A stretch of DNA of 64,000 nucleotides from Anticarsia gemmatalis (Eukaryota > Arthropoda > Insecta > Lepidoptera > Erebidae), in NCBI RefSeq assembly GCF_050436995.1, contig NC_134756.1, positions 5,394,001 to 5,458,000 on the forward strand. The letters are read 5' to 3'. Positions 1-14,098 of this stretch are shown piece by piece. The translations under genes were made by a program, and so were the position numbers. The notes beneath the pieces are model-generated. The model saw nothing but the letters and a program-made list of their open reading frames with translations. It made no database searches and had not been told where the DNA came from. Within the stretch, counting starts at the first letter, position 1. Each line of letters begins with the position of its first letter.

Positions 1-1230
1 TTGATTACGTTAGAGGAATGCTCTTTAATTCTCGAGTACATGGGAATTTAACTGTCACTGTAATTGTTATTGTTGAGGTTAATATTAGGTAAAGAGTTAA
101 CGAAATGTGATTTTTTCCTCAACAACGTAGGCGGTTTATTTATGTACACTAACTAACTTCCTCGGTTAATTTTTAGATCAATCGATTCGACGTAGACGTA
201 AACATATCACGAGATTAAACAAATCACGAAGTAAAGGTTGTTGAACTTTGTTTCTACGATTTACTATTGTGCACTTATCATGTTGTCAGGTGGCAGTTGC
301 GGCGCTGTTGGCCCTAATGTACTAAACATACAAGGAAGAAGAAAAAGTGAGTAAATAGCATTAGCTCTTCGCAGTTACCTCAGTGGTTCTTGCGTAAGTG
401 CCTTACCATTGTTCGCAATGAGACAACTGCAACGATAACAACCAGTGAATTAATTTCAATTTATCTTCAAACCAAAATACACCTTAAGTCCACGTCACAG
501 GATCAATTATGAGATAAAATGGAGTTAATTTGTGACAATGTATACAGAAAATGCATTATGCAGTACGGAAACACATTGCTTTCTAAACGTTCATGCTATC
601 GAACATATGTTTTTGCGACAAGTCGCTTATGGCTGCGTGGAATTTCTTACGGATAGTTCAGTGACAAGAAATGTTTCAGTACATCCTGGCTGATATAAAT
701 GTGTAAAACACGTGAAGCTATTTCAATGTAAACATTGAATATGCATTAAATTCCAGTTCGCCAGAAATGAATACAGAGTATACAGACCAAGTTCAGAAGT
801 TCTTTTCAAACTTTTATTGTTTTACACATCTTTTCCCACCAATTACGTATCGCGTTATGTTTATCTTTTTTCACATCGTAACAATTTCTTATTACATCTG
901 TAACAAAACGCACATACCTGTGGAATCCGAGAAGCATCCGTGGCAATGTTCAGCCACCATGAAATAATCCTGGCAAACATGACCATCATTATAATTTATT
1001 ATGAACAAAGGCGGTGAAACGACTTTGCAATCGAGTCAACAGGGTGTGACCGTATCTTGGACTGTACCATTGTTCGGGCTCCTATCAAATTGTCATCCAA
1101 ACCACCCCCTCTATTTCGCCTTCTACTTTTTATAAAGTTTACGGTATTAGCCGGTACCTCGCCATAGTTACTTGTGATTCCATAAGTTACTTGTTTGTTT
1201 ATCGTGCGTGATTGTGTTTACTGTGGTAAC
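1..1230. other. intergenic / upstream region, no gene recognised
   Basis: I see no convincing exon here. The open stretches are short, lack splice-compatible continuation and have ordinary AT-rich composition. The last part is the likely promoter and 5' untranslated region of the His/Tyr-rich secreted protein gene that follows. Confidence 0.5.
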
Positions 1231-4200
1231 ATGTGGTTTATTTCTAGCAAATATCAAGTTTTCCTTGTTGTTACAGTACAGATTTTGACTTGCGAAATAG
1301 CTGATTGCAGCGCTATTACCAATACGAATCTCAACACTAGCTTACGAGATTATTCTAAGGATGAAGGGAATGTACGTGATCAGTGATTTAAATCGATTAT
1401 GTTTTTATTTTCTTTTATAACATTGTATTTACTTTTCAGAATAAGACACACGTGAAAACCTTACAAAAAGAGGAAATAGGAAAACACGCATACTTTATAC
1501 CAGCCAACAACCCAATTAAATTCAAGGTGTGAATTTCAAATATTTGCAATTTCCTTATTCATTAATAACGAAAACGTCTCGCTTCACAACCACAATTCTA
1601 TACAATTCAGATCTAGTGTTTAGAATAGCAGTTTACTATGTTGGCACAAAGTGGTAACTAACTCATATTAAATTCGCACGCATCAAATTTTTATGTGGTA
1701 TCTCATTTACCTGCCATGTAAACGGCCTGTCAACGAAAAAGCAACTATATAGAAATTGAAACAATTTAAGTAGTATTGCAAATCATAAAGCGCTTCCATG
1801 TCTGATTTTTTAAATGTCATCACAATTAAGAGCAAAATCTTTGTTTAGCTCTTATAATTGCTCGCTTAAGCCGCGAGGCAAGTATTCTGCATTAGCCCTA
1901 CACTGCTATAATATATTCGAAGGGCTAACTAGTATTTATAATGAGAGTAGTTAAACCGGGCGCAATTACTTCGCCGCATAGCCGACAGCATTTAGCGCAT
2001 TTCAAATGCAGAAATACAACAGGCCGAGGTTGCTTGTGGGAATATCACTGACATGGCCCACATTCTTGATAAACTTGCTGGAACGGAAACATGACTCAAC
2101 CGGCAGCCGATACAATATAAAATTACATTGGCAGTTTTAAAATAAAAAATCATTTGTTTAAGTTTCCATTTATGTATTCGACTGGTGATTAAATTAGTTC
2201 TTCTCACGTCCCGAGTCTTTAAACTGACCAATACAGACAATGGTATCGTAAAGTCTACGTTCTTTAATATCACCAAACTTAACAAGCTCCTACATTTCAT
2301 AATGCCTTAAAAGTTTTGAGAAAGTAAAATATATCATCTACTAATCAATTTGGTAGTAGATAAACTTTTGTAGCCAAGCTCTTGTCTTGCGCGTCCTAAA
2401 ATTGAGCAAGGGTACTCGACCCCATCTCTGAAGATGGCGACTACTGAATAATAGAGTAAAGCCTTCATATAATAAATCAGAAGCTGACATAGAAATATGA
2501 ATAAGAGCAAGAAATCGATACAAAGATGCGTAATGAAAAAGTGGTCGATAAACGAGGGTAATTTAGTATGCACTGTTTTGTGGTGCCCCGTTACAGTTAG
2601 TTACACCTTCATGGTCTACTAAGGCCTTACCATGCATAGTAAATACGAGTTTTGTTCGACTAGCCACGGCTCATTTTATTGTTCAAACGTTTATGTCCTT
2701 GCAATGACTAAGTTATTTGAAGAATTTGAATTAGACCTTATTTGTATAGTAGGTTAAAAACAACGCATGCGAATATTTGCCGTACGCTATGGAGAATAGA
2801 ATGAAACAATTATGAATTGAAAACGTAATATTACTTTGTGTAGTTTCTTCGTACTTATAACTGTCTTTTTTAGAACTAATTAGGTATTTCAGAGAAACAG
2901 ATGTGGGATTAACAATAAAATTGATTTTTAATAAAAACGTATGGGACTTAAATCTCTTCATACAAATTTTGTCATTCCAAGTTTCAACTGTTACGTCATA
3001 TGTAAGTTTATAAGCATTTCTAGTACTTGTAACTTTTAATTGCCACAGACTTGAAGTAGAGACAAACTTTCTTAATATCCGAGCTGAGCTTACCTCAAAG
3101 GTACATACTTAGATACTTACGTATAACTAAGGTAACATATCATTAAAAGTTCGTTCCACCGTGAGTAGACGGATCAACGTATGAGAGAACAACCCATTGA
3201 CGAGGGATTTAAAGATGCATAACTGAGAATCTTTTCCCGTGACGGCCTCGACCTCCACGCAACAGTTAGTTAGATATCAGATCAGTTCTCCGTAGTAATG
3301 AATAACGCAGAACCCAATAAGAGATGGTAAAAAAGAACAAATACGTGAGTCATGTACGATTGCTGTTTAGCAACTGATGTAGAAGTACTTGAAAAGTAAT
3401 TCAGAGATTCGAAGAACTGTTTACCAAAAATACACAATGGGGAAGAGGAAAATTGAGTCCATAATTAGATTACCAAAAAATCTATTATTATTAATCTCGT
3501 TGATCTACCTATTTGTTTTATTAATGAAAATGGCACTCACTAAATTTGATACAATTATAAAACTTTATGTTCGATTTATTAATTGAAAACATGTTTGCGT
3601 GGCTCACCAAAAATGTTATTGGTCACCTGTAAAAGAGGTAAAATATTTTACCTCAAAGAGAACTTCGTAGACATTTTAAAAGGAAAGGGATATTCCGAGC
3701 AACGCCATCAATTGGAGTAGAAACATTAAGTGCCATGTGAAAAGGGGCAGTCAGCAGTGTTCAGACGGTGGCTCCTTCGTATCGAACCATCGGAGCATGT
3801 CCGGGCTAATTGAATTTTATTATTTTATCTTTAGAAATCTAATATTACCTTTTTATCTTCAATGGAGACGGACCTTTATCAGTACTTTCGACTAATGGAG
3901 TTTAATTAAACGTAATTGAGGAACATTTTGTAGATAAAAATGACATTTAATTGAAAAACATTCAAAAGGATGTTGTGTTTTACAAAGGACATCAAAGAAT
4001 TTAGTTTTTTTCCCCAAGGAAATGTTCCTACTGAATATTATAACAAAATGTGGAACAAAACATTTATTTTTTATACCTATTTACCTGTTAAAATGTTAGT
4101 ACAAAGATAGATTGTGCCACAAAAACTGGTCATTGCCTTTAATCTTACACGTAGGTGCTAAACAAGTGGAGAGATCAAGTATTTCTTGTAAAAATGTATG

Positions 4201-7200
4201 AATCATTCTGTTCTTGCAGGAAATCGCAGACAGTGCTCTCTCCAGTTCGAGTCATAGCAGAGGTTTGTTTCAAGATCATCCAGGTTTGTTAGAATACTAA
4301 TATGGGTAGGTACAAAAACCCATTAGATTATAAAGATATACAGTCAATTTTCAGTAATTATCTAAATCTTATAAATGGGAAAAGTAAATAATACTAAACT
4401 AGATGTGTTTGTAGGATTTTTATTTTTTCCTCCCTTTGAAGATATAAACGACTGTCTTATTGCCTCCAATCGCATTAACTGTTAGACTGGCTGAGGCGGC
4501 TGTAACACGAGTATAATTAGGTTTCCTAATCAAGATGCATGGGTAATTTCTTATGTGACAAAATTACAGCTACCGCATTGTTTTATAATTAAGTTGTTCA
4601 GCGTTGCATTATTCATAATCTGTGTATTATGCCGTAATAAGAAGAGTTAACGAAGATGAAGCGGAATCTCGACTCCTACAATTCTCCAGAATTATTTCAG
4701 TAACCCATTAGACGTTCATCAGTTCGACAGTGACCTATGTCGCTGCAAACTCTTTTATAGAAAAAAATGAAATTTATGAAGCTAATACTCAATTTATTTG
4801 CTTTCAACGAAAAGTTACAACATTATGGAAGTCAATTAATGGTACTTTAAAATACGCACCTGTTTATCTGACAATATCTTGTAACGACGGTCAATCCACC
4901 TGCCTTGGTCATTTATTTTAACAATCGCCAATGCCCCAGTTTCAATATGCAGCTGGTATTTTTTTACCTGGCTGCTTGATGCAAAGGAGCACGCTTACTT
5001 GTTCACAATTTAATGAATTTTTAAGAAATTCAAGTATGCTACTTTTCAAGAAATATGTCATTAAAGTGTTAGGTCGGGGAAAAAATCTTTTCGCATTATA
5101 GTATACGTTTGAACTTGTAATAAAATCTTTTCTCTACACAAAAAGCTCGACATTTAGATACCTCACGAGCTCACTCAAAGAAACCTTATGAACCGTGTAC
5201 TCATTTGAGATTCTTGAAGCTAAAGAGATTTTATTACAAGTTCATACATACTATAATGCGAAAATACTTTTCCCCGACCTAATAAAAATAATAGAATAGT
5301 GTGTCCGTGACGTTTACTCCAAAGTCAATCTTAAAGCAAAAGGGATAAAGAGAAAATTTCTGAACTGTACCTGATCTATCTATGAAGTCTTTTAATTACT
5401 AATACCCACTGTATATTTCCAGGTTACGCTCTAAACGATTACGAAGAAAGTCCCCACTACGAATACGGGCACGACTACCACTTCCCGGATCCTCACTCGG
5501 ACGGGCACCATACACCGAGCTATGACCACCATGGCTATGAACATCACGACTACGATCCCCATCATTACGGGGGACACCATGGATATGACCATGGATATAA
5601 TTATAAACACTATAAACATGTGCGTATATTTGCTGTACATTCCGATTCATTTTGTATCTGCTTTTACTATACATGCCAAAATGTGTTCGTATTTTTATCC
5701 TTCTTACATAGAAAACGGCTGACCCGATGTCGGCTGACCGGGTGATAATTTAAACCTTAGAGTATAACCTACTTTGGTCACAGTTATAACAGCTGGCATA
5801 AGTTAGTTATAAAAACCCTGAGGTAAATTTATTGTTGATCTAAGCATTATTGTTCATTTGCACTTCAAAGAACAATATTTGTATTGATATCATTTAGTTT
5901 ATAAATTCCTTCATTCATGTTGATAATATTCATATCGGTAGTCTAGTTCATGTTTTCATCCCACGCAGTGGTGTGTACTGTTTAGGCGTTGTTTATGCCT
6001 AGCTTGTGCTTCACATAATTATCAACAGTTACATTGCAGAATGTAGAAACAATAAATTACTTCGCCTACTCGACGTTGGCTGAATGACTAATAGCTTAAA
6101 ATTTTAGATCGTTGACTTAGTGTTTGTGAATGCACTTTGCGGTTTGAGGTCAGAGAAAGAAAAAAAAGTCTGAGTTCCATTTATCATTTACATAGGTATC
6201 ATTATACCTGACGTCTTACTCTTTCTCTCTCTTATTTTTATGAGGTATTCACTGCTCCATACTATGTATATTACGTTACTAAAGGCCGCCCGCGACTTCG
6301 CCCGCATTTAAACCCTTTTCGTATTGATCCCGATCCCTCAGAAACTTCGGGATAAAAAGTAGCTTATGTGTTATTCTGGGTCTTCAGCTACCTACGTCCT
6401 ACATGTCAAATTTCATCGTAATCGGTTCAGTGGTATTTGCGTAAAAGAGTAACAAACATCTATTGATACTCACAAACTTTCGCGTTTATAATATTAGTAG
6501 GAATAGTAGTATGATATAGTATAAGATAGGTCTGTCAAAAGTTTTTCTACTCGTATTAGCTAATACGTCCCTTAAATAACAACTCTCACGAGGGATCATC
6601 AATTTCTTGTTAACCTACAAGTATTCTAATGACCTCGTACTTCTATATTATCTCTCACTTAATTGCTGAGCTGAGTCTTAATACGTTTTGTTCGTGTAAT
6701 AATTATTGTCGCTATATTCACGCTTAATGTTAATTGTTACACACGATCGAGCGTATCTTTAATATAAACAACGTTCTTTGTGTGTGATTTGAATAAATTT
6801 ATCACATACTTGTGTTAATATATGTTTTATGTTAAATTCACAGGCTTTAGCGGCTAAAGCAGTACTTTGGCCGATAGCTGGAATAGCTTTGCTGGGTGCC
6901 GCAGCAGCTCTAGTAAGCAATCCAGTTCTTTTACAACTTGGAGTCGTATCAGGCAAACGAAGAAGACGCGACACTGAAGAAATAACAGGACCCGACTTTC
7001 CTACAGAATCTTTTATTAAATACGAGGAAAAAATTAAAAAGTTGACCAATGAAGCAAAACTTAAGGCTGAGAATCCAGTTAATTTGAAAAAAAGAGTATT
7101 AAAAACTGAGTCTATAAAAGAACATCGATTAAGCAACCAGAATTTGAAGGGAGTATTGAAAGAAACTGATGTTAAACAAGTCGCAAGGGTGAAAAAAGTT

Positions 7201-7353
7201 CGTACTCCACTAAAAACATCTTTGGATAAACCAACGAATGCAGGACGATATGACAAAGATGATGACGGGTTTATACCCATTCCACTAAAATTAAGGTCCC
7301 CTAAAATATCAGAATCAAGGAAGACAAAGGTTGAACATACATTGTACAAATAG
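1231..7353 (+). CDS. secreted His/Tyr-rich protein with hydrophobic segment and KRRRR site, five exons
   Basis: Exons read as 1231-1371, 1440-1526, 4220-4283, 5423-5619 and 6844-7353 (stop TAG), total 999 nt, 332 residues. All introns are GT-AG and phases match (0,0,1,0). Residues 1-28 look like a signal peptide (MWFISSK then a hydrophobic run to ADCSA); an in-frame upstream ATG at 1195 is possible but would put charged residues before it. Exon 4 codes for a stretch extremely rich in His, Tyr, Asp and Gly (HHGYEHHDYDPHHYGGHHGY). Exon 5 begins with an alanine/leucine-rich hydrophobic helix (VLWPIAGIALLGAAAALVSN) followed by a tetra-arginine furin-like site (SGKRRRRDT) and a lysine-rich tail. 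This looks like an uncharacterised insect secreted or membrane protein family; a metal-binding or cuticle-associated role is only inference from the His clusters. An AATAAA signal lies shortly after the stop. Confidence 0.75.
5069..5282. mobile_element. TA-flanked MITE (mariner-like), about 214 bp
   Basis: The two ends form long inverted repeats: GGTCGGGGAAAA at the left matches TTTTCCCCGACC at the right, and the match continues inward for about 60 bp with small differences (for example CGCATTATAGTAT / ATACTATAATGCG). The outer bases on both sides are TA, consistent with the TA target duplication of Tc1/mariner elements. It has no coding capacity and lies in intron 3 of the His/Tyr-rich gene. 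Confidence 0.75.
6281..6500. repeat. degraded Helitron-like repeat
   Basis: Shares with the better copies in this window the CCCGCGACTTCGC end and the TTTATAATATTAGTA end, together with an internal 'aaatttcatcgtaatcggttcagtggt' type block. The termini are eroded, so the family assignment is tentative. It lies in intron 4 of the His/Tyr-rich gene. Confidence 0.4.
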
Positions 7354-8671
7354 TTATATTAATTTGTTTTATTAGAATAAAATGTTGAAATAAAATGTCG
7401 ATTTTTTTTATACCATTGCATAAAAGATATTAAAATAAAGCACCATGTAATTGCATTAATAAATACTAAATTTAATCGTATTCAATACTCACCAAGATAT
7501 TTATCTTCCAATAAGATAAGGTCTTGTTTCACAAATACACACGGTGAACATGCAGACGGAGCACAAAAACTGCATTTAATATGAAAAACACGTTTTAACT
7601 TATCGATTTACGATTTAAAAGGACATAATAACACCAGAAGCGAATGACACTAACACAGAACAATAGTAATCACATGCACACTGTACTACGATATACAAAC
7701 AATCACAGAAATATTGACAAAACAAACTATAAACCGACAATTGTTTGGTTAAACGTCATCAAAGAACCGATCATACGGTGTTTGGCTCACGAATCGAGTG
7801 AAGTTCGAACGACGTTCGGTCGAGACAGTTTTGAATGAAGTTGCCTGCCTATTGACCTTTCTATGTGTGCGCACACGCATTGCTGACGAAACGTGTTCGA
7901 GTGCAAGGGGTGTTGAAAAACTCGCTTTTAAAATGCCCATGTGTGAGTCACTGGGACGTATTTTGCTTTGTGTGCCTGCCCTATTGGTTATGGATTTTAT
8001 ATTGAGGGGAAGAATAGACGAGATGTTGTTTTAGGGCAACAAAAAACAAGATTGAAACGAAATTGATTAGTGTATGCTCACATTTTTACTAAGTTTTATA
8101 TTACCTTTTTTATGTTAAAAGAAAGTGAAGTGCAAACTTACTGGGCATGGTTTATTTAAATAAAATATCCTACAAACTGGAGTAATAAATAGATAAAGTG
8201 TTATCTACAACTTTAAAAGAATAATATTTTATCATTTTTATACTGCACCCTGGTGTACAAACAAGGAACTAAAATGCGTTTGCTGCTATGTCAGTGTTGT
8301 ATGAGTACTTGAGAACATGCATTTCGAGATAGTTGATAGTACGGCTGTACTTTAATAGATGGCGTTAAAAAAAATCTTACACTCGTCTCTGAATGCTACT
8401 CATGGTACCGATTCCGACCAGTGGAAGACTATTATTTAATGAAATAAAATTTTATACTAAACAAATAATATTTTAAAATGAATTGCATCGCATCTAAAAC
8501 TTAATACTAAATTAATGTTTCAATTTAGTTTGAAAATGAAAACCACTTTTTTGTTCACCATTTTTTTAATGAAAGCTGCCTTGTTAGTACGTTATTTTGT
8601 TATACTTCTCTTTAATTCTAAATCTTAATATTTTTTATGTGGAGCATCACATCACCATCCAGCTGATTACT
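7354..8671. other. intergenic region between the His/Tyr-rich gene and OBP-A
   Basis: Contains the 3' untranslated region and AATAAA signals of the upstream gene near 7378-7395. The ORF around 7800-8034 has no recognisable domain and no splice partners, so it is not called. No other structure was seen. Confidence 0.5.
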
Positions 8672-10182
8672 TTATAGCTTGAAGCCGAACTGAAAAATAA
8701 AGTGAAAATAATTTATTTTAAGCCGTTTCGACGACCACAGCATTAAATTTGATATTAGGTATTTAGAGTTCTAGAAAATATGGCACTTACCTTTGGGGCA
8801 TTGTCGACAGTGCATTTGAAAATCAATGCGGCTCTATCACATCCTTTTTCGCCATCGGACACCTTTTCGTCGTTTACTGAAAACAAAGTGCAATTTTTAT
8901 ATTGTAAAAAAAATGTTTCTGAGGACCTTAATGATGTGAATACAGCACTCAATTATCAGTGTAAAAAATGAGGCTGTTAAAAAAATAAGATAAGATAACT
9001 GGGCCTAATGTGGTTACTCGCAAAATCTCTTCTGAACCCTAGAGAAAATAGGTCCTTCACAAAACTATTGAAATTACATTCGGTGTCAAGTTATTATATT
9101 GTTCAAGACCTTCTAGATACTTATTCTGGATATTATTATCTTACCTTTCACACAGAGGTCAGCCATCTTCTTCGCATTTTCCAGCCGTTTCTCGTCTCCA
9201 TTCTTCATTTGTTCTGCTATTTTGTATGCGTGATCTAGATTATACTTTCCATCTTTAGTCATCTGTAATATAAAGATTATATTTGTAATAAAATACTTGG
9301 GAATAAATGGTATGTATGTTATTTAGGCTACGATTTAAGGTTCTGGTTCAGTAGCAGCCGAGAAAGTAGAATATGTAGTAGTTTTACAGCAGTATCTATC
9401 GACATTTTGATGGAAATGGCACTTAAATTTCGTGAAAGAATTGATTTTTATGGTATCTAAAGTATGACAAAAGTTAAGAAATTAACATTGCCAGTACTAA
9501 CCCCCGGTTAGCGGTTGGGTAGCGCTTTTCCTGTATGAGTTTTGACGCTATTGAATAGATAAACTACCGCTAAATGTACTCAGAAACCGGGGGTATAACA
9601 GTTTTCAATGTCAGATAAACTCCTGAATTAAAGGTCATAACAAAAACAATACTAACGACTTCAGCTTCTTTGTAAGCGCACGCTAACACACATTTAGTGG
9701 CCATCTTGGTCGGTGTTACAAAACTCTGCAGCTGCATTAACTCCGCCATGTCAACTTGCGAATCTTTATTACATTTCATCACCAATTTCGTCAACTCCAT
9801 TTTCAATTCTTCTTCCGTGATGGCCTTTGTAAAAATAATAAATGGATTGTTAAAACTACGATTTAAGGTGGACTTGACTTCTGGCTCAGTATAAGCCGAT
9901 TTACTATATTTTACCTCAAGCAGTTAAAATCATTGAAAATAATAAAACTTCGAGAATGGGCTCGCTTCAGTTCGTATTCTTTAGCTTTAGTTAGTAAAGT
10001 TAGATTAAAAGAAGACAAGGAAAAATTAAGGGCAACAAAAACAGTTTTAAATTTACTTATAAATTTTATTAGGTTCATCAGAATTCGACTCGTTTCATAT
10101 ATATAGGTGTGAAATATTAAAAAAAAATACTCACGTATATACAACCACATATTGTTGAAAAAACAAATATTAATTTCCACAT
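8672..10182 (-). CDS. odorant-binding protein A (classic, six Cys)
   Basis: Minus-strand exons: 10135-10182, 9657-9824, 9145-9262, 8791-8876, 8672-8689; 438 nt, 145 residues. Exon 1 is a short signal peptide starting MWKLIFVF; the mature protein starts AITEEELK. The six cysteines are spaced 26-3-43-14-8, the classic insect OBP pattern (known disulfides C1-C3, C2-C5, C4-C6). Exon 4 carries the family block VNDEKVSDGEKGCDRA, and a tiny last exon encodes FGFKL and the stop. The exon 2 donor is GTTAGT; the others are GTAAGN or GTGAGT. Closest in layout to OBP-B, the next gene on the same strand (both with a 118-nt exon 3). Expected role: secreted carrier of hydrophobic ligands. The expression site cannot be read from the sequence. 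Confidence 0.92.
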
Positions 10183-10886
10183 ATCGAAATAAACCAAGAT
10201 CACTGTTTGCACGTAAGTTACTGTATGCAATCTTTCCTCTTCATAGTTCCTATAAATACTAAATAAAATTACAGGTAAACCATTAAAATAAATAACCTAT
10301 TCGATAACATTTGAGTTCATTACAATTTTCATAAAATTACCAATTTAATATATTGTAATGAGTTTTTTTTACGATTTGATATAGATACGATCTGCACGTG
10401 AGCATACACAAAATTGAACTTTTGTAGTTCGTAGTCACATTCACTTAAATATAATTACAGATATTGTAGCTACACATTTAATTTTGTATTATTTTTAACG
10501 TATCGTTAAAAGTAAATGGCCGGTAATAGAATATAATGAATAATTTTGACCTTTTTCCGGTTTTTAGTTACATAGTTACTAAGCCAAAGAGGAAATTTAT
10601 AGGAACTGATGAGCTTAGATATATTATACAAAGTTTCTATGCCACAGAATAGCGGCATAATAATAGACATGTATATACAAATTCTTATTTTATTATGTAA
10701 TATCTTAAAATTACCTATTTGTCTACATTACAGCTTGATAGTATAATGTATAACTTTGCTACTTTGGTACAAAATAAAAAATGGAAACATATGAAAAAGT
10801 TACATAAACAATAAAAAAAATTAAAGCATTTCTTCTGAATCATTTTGTGCTTCTTGTCTCATTAAAGCCGCGTAAAGCAATTCTTC
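10183..10886. other. intergenic, OBP-A promoter side and OBP-B 3' side
   Basis: AT-rich. A TATA-like stretch (plus strand CTATAAATACT near 10250) sits about 70 bp upstream of the OBP-A start codon and may be its core promoter. Nothing else was recognised. Confidence 0.35.
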
Positions 10887-13800
10887 TCAGACAAAGTCGA
10901 ACTGTAACAAAAAAAAAGGATTTATGAACTATACTTATAAAACCGTCACTTAAAATGCTGAAAAAATCGCAGGATTTAGTTATTTTCAGCAATTCTTAAA
11001 ATCTGTCAGAAACCTTATCAAATGGAATTGTGATAGTAGTTTTTATAAATTTGCTATCACTTTATTTAGCAGATAGTTTATCTCACATTTTATTTATATA
11101 CTGGTGAAACTAATAGATGCCAAATTGCTAGAGAAAGTTTTGGTGTCCTTGAGGCACTACGGCAGTTTTTTTGAATTTGTGGAACAATGGTGATTTACCA
11201 AGCAAGGCAAACAAATCCCACGCATTATGTAGACAAATTTGCACTTACATCATAACATTTCAGAATATCTTACAAATTTACGTTTCAGTAGCTATTGTTC
11301 ATGCACATCAACTATAAATTCTGTATTATTATGGAACTGTACGAAGCAAAATTTATTCTATTATAATCAAATTCATGATTTAAAGAACACCATTAAAAAA
11401 TCGTCAAATATCTTCCACTAGCTGACCCGCGCAACTTCGCTTGCGTCACATAAGAGAGAATGGGTCAAAATTTTCCCCGTTTTTGTAACATTTTTTACTG
11501 GTACTCTGCTCCTATTGGTAGCGTGATGACATGACGGTGACCTTCCTCGATAAATAGGCTATCTAACACTGAAAGAATTTTTCAAATCGGACCAGTAGTT
11601 CCTGAGATTAGCGCGTTCAAACAAACAAACTCTTCAGCTTTATAATATTAGTATAGATAATATTAGTATCGATTGTAGGTAGCAATGAAGGGACTATCAA
11701 TAGTACAGACTGTACGGAGTGAACTTACATCAGGAGCCTTTTCTACTGTACACTGGAAAATCAAAGCCGCCCGCTCGCAGCCTTTGTTGCCATCACCTAC
11801 TGGAACGTCGTTTACTGCAAATTAACGAACCTTTACTTAATAATCTTACGAACATACTGTTTGCAAATCATTCACTTGAAATAAGGACGTACTTTATACT
11901 TTTTTACAACTCATTGTAATTAATATCTGTCGAATAACATTCGCGCAAAATACGCGACAAGCATACAAACGGCATACTCCCGGCATAGTGTTATCATTCA
12001 ATTACTAGCTACCTATACTAAGTACCCGATTGTGCGACGTTAAAAAGGTTAATGTATGTAACGTCGTTACTTTCATCCTGTCATTTCGTATTTTAGGCAA
12101 TAAGTAAAATCAATGGCTTTTACTTAAAATAAATTACCGTTTTGACAAGCTTGAGTGAACTCGTCGCTCTTCTTCATCTTGACAGGATCGTCTGATAAAT
12201 ACTTCCGCGACATTTCATTGACTCCTTCGATCCAGAGTTCTCCTTTATCGTTCATCTGAAGCAAGTGATTTAACTTTGTTAAAATAATCATGACTTTTGA
12301 GCTAACTTTGTTAAAGTACTCGTGACTTTTGAGCTTTTTAATAAGTATTTTTGGAGTAAATACGTTACAAATCGATAAAATATAATAGCTAACGTTTTTT
12401 CCTATTCCATTACCGTTCCACTGGTGCAGCTGGGCCTTTTCCCGTATTTAAATATTTTTATTGACGTGATAAAGAAAACTAGGATTTAATCATCCTTATT
12501 ATAAAACTATAATGAATTGTACATGACAGACGAACACATACAATATTTACTCCACAACAAAAATGAATAGGAAAAACAAAACATGCTAATTAAAACTTGT
12601 CATGTGTTACAACATTCGCCTAAAAACTTTAATTAAAACACATAAAAACGCAACAAAAAGAATCAAGATTAACAATAAAAATATCGTATTCATACATAAT
12701 TACAGAGGAGCATCATCAGATTCATAGAAAAATCAGTATCCGGTGAACAAGAGCATTAGCTGTAATGACCAACAGAAGGCTTTGTACAATGATCGTGGAC
12801 CGTGTAATTGGTTATACTTATCATCGACGACCTTCTGGTCTTTTTTTTCCAAAATTATACAAACTAATATAAATTGAATTTCTGAAATTTTGGTAATGAT
12901 CTTCATTGAATGATTATTTTTATTGTTTTAGACAAGTTGCCGGATATTATTCCTGCTATTAAAGAAAGTTAAATTCTCCTGCTTCAACATAAATATCTCC
13001 CTATATGAAAGACCTCCACTCCGTTGGCCTGTCTGTCAGTTAAATGCATTTTCGTTCAGTTATTACCTAGAGACTTAGTGATTCATAAAAAGATATTAAT
13101 GTAGATACACTTGAATAAGGTGCGGTAAAAATAGGTTTAGCTGCGATGATCAACGGGCTACTAATTTAGATAATTTTCCGTCCACCGGGTCCGATAGCAA
13201 CCTATATAAAACAGTCTTTGAAGTAGAATAATTTGTCAACAAATAATAATAAATTCTTACCATTCCAGCCTTTTTGTAAACGCAAGCAAACAAACACTTA
13301 ACAGAGCCGCTGTCAGGCATTTTCTTGTTCTTCAATACTTCGAGGTCATCTGCTGATATTGGATAGTTCTCTGAACATTCAATTATCATCTCCACGTACT
13401 TCTGCTTCAATTCTTCTAAGGATAACGCCTGAAAAAATTGGCATCACTCGTGCATCTTGATTATTAATCATGTATTATAATTTTTATCATAACCCTTATT
13501 CACGTTTCTACCTCAATTGGAACAATGTTTTCCAAAAACTTTGGAACTACCAATTACTAGCCTTAATAAAAGGTAAGGCTTAAAATGAGTCGGGAAAAGG
13601 TAAAAGACGTTTTTTACAGTTCAAGGGCCAACTGAAGTTTCCGTAGTAAATAGTGTCTGTACTTTGAAACACCTATTTAGATATAATAATATAGGAAGGT
13701 ATTATTTACGTTATGTATTAACGCTAATATCTAGTTGTATTGTGAAACCTCAAACTTTGAACTTTGATACTAGAGACTACTTCAGAGATGTAAATCTTCA

Positions 13801-14098
13801 GGACTTTGTCCGATTCAATTAAATTTAATGCATATATTTTTCGACCAAATTTTCCACGCATTGAGGAAAATTCTTGAAGATCTGTACTGTAAACGTGAAT
13901 TTGAATTACATTCATTTAAAAAACTGAAAAAATTGCAAAGAAAATTCGTGAGCGGAGCTACGCGCGTTCAAAATAAAATATCCGCTAAAGAATTCAAACC
14001 ACTGACATTTTAACCCGATTTGAAAGCACTTCAATACACACCTTAGCTCCACAAAACACACAGACCACAATCAAAAGACAGAAAGCTGATTTGAACAT
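10887..14098 (-). CDS. odorant-binding protein B (classic, six Cys)
   Basis: Minus-strand exons: 14042-14098, 13261-13428, 12138-12255, 11729-11814, 10887-10901; 444 nt, 147 residues. The signal peptide is MFKSAFCLLIVVCVFCG; mature start ALSLEELKQ. Cysteine spacing is 26-3-43-14-8, the same as OBP-A. The exon 4 block is VNDVPVGDGNKGCERAALIF. The last exon of 15 nt encodes FDFV and TGA and was chosen because it has a good polypyrimidine tract and AG and the correct phase. Intron 4 holds a Helitron-like insertion (11418-11657). OBP-A and OBP-B look like tandem paralogues: both have a 118-nt exon 3 and 43 residues between C3 and C4. Confidence 0.9.
11418..11657 (-). mobile_element. non-autonomous Helitron-like element, 240 bp
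   Basis: Read on the minus strand it starts TCTATACTAATATTATAAAG and ends with a hairpin (CGCAA...TTGCG) followed by GGGTCAGCTAG. The bases outside are A at the 5' side and T at the 3' side, the Helitron A|T insertion signature. It matches the plus-strand copy at 21109-21382 along its length. It lies in intron 4 of OBP-B. Confidence 0.8.

Noticed and set aside
6759..7349. 196-residue minus-strand ORF
   Set aside because: It is the antisense shadow of exon 5 of the His/Tyr-rich gene, whose plus-strand splice phases all agree.
7798..8034. 78-residue plus-strand ORF
   Set aside because: No signal peptide, domain or splice partner; it overlaps other random frames.
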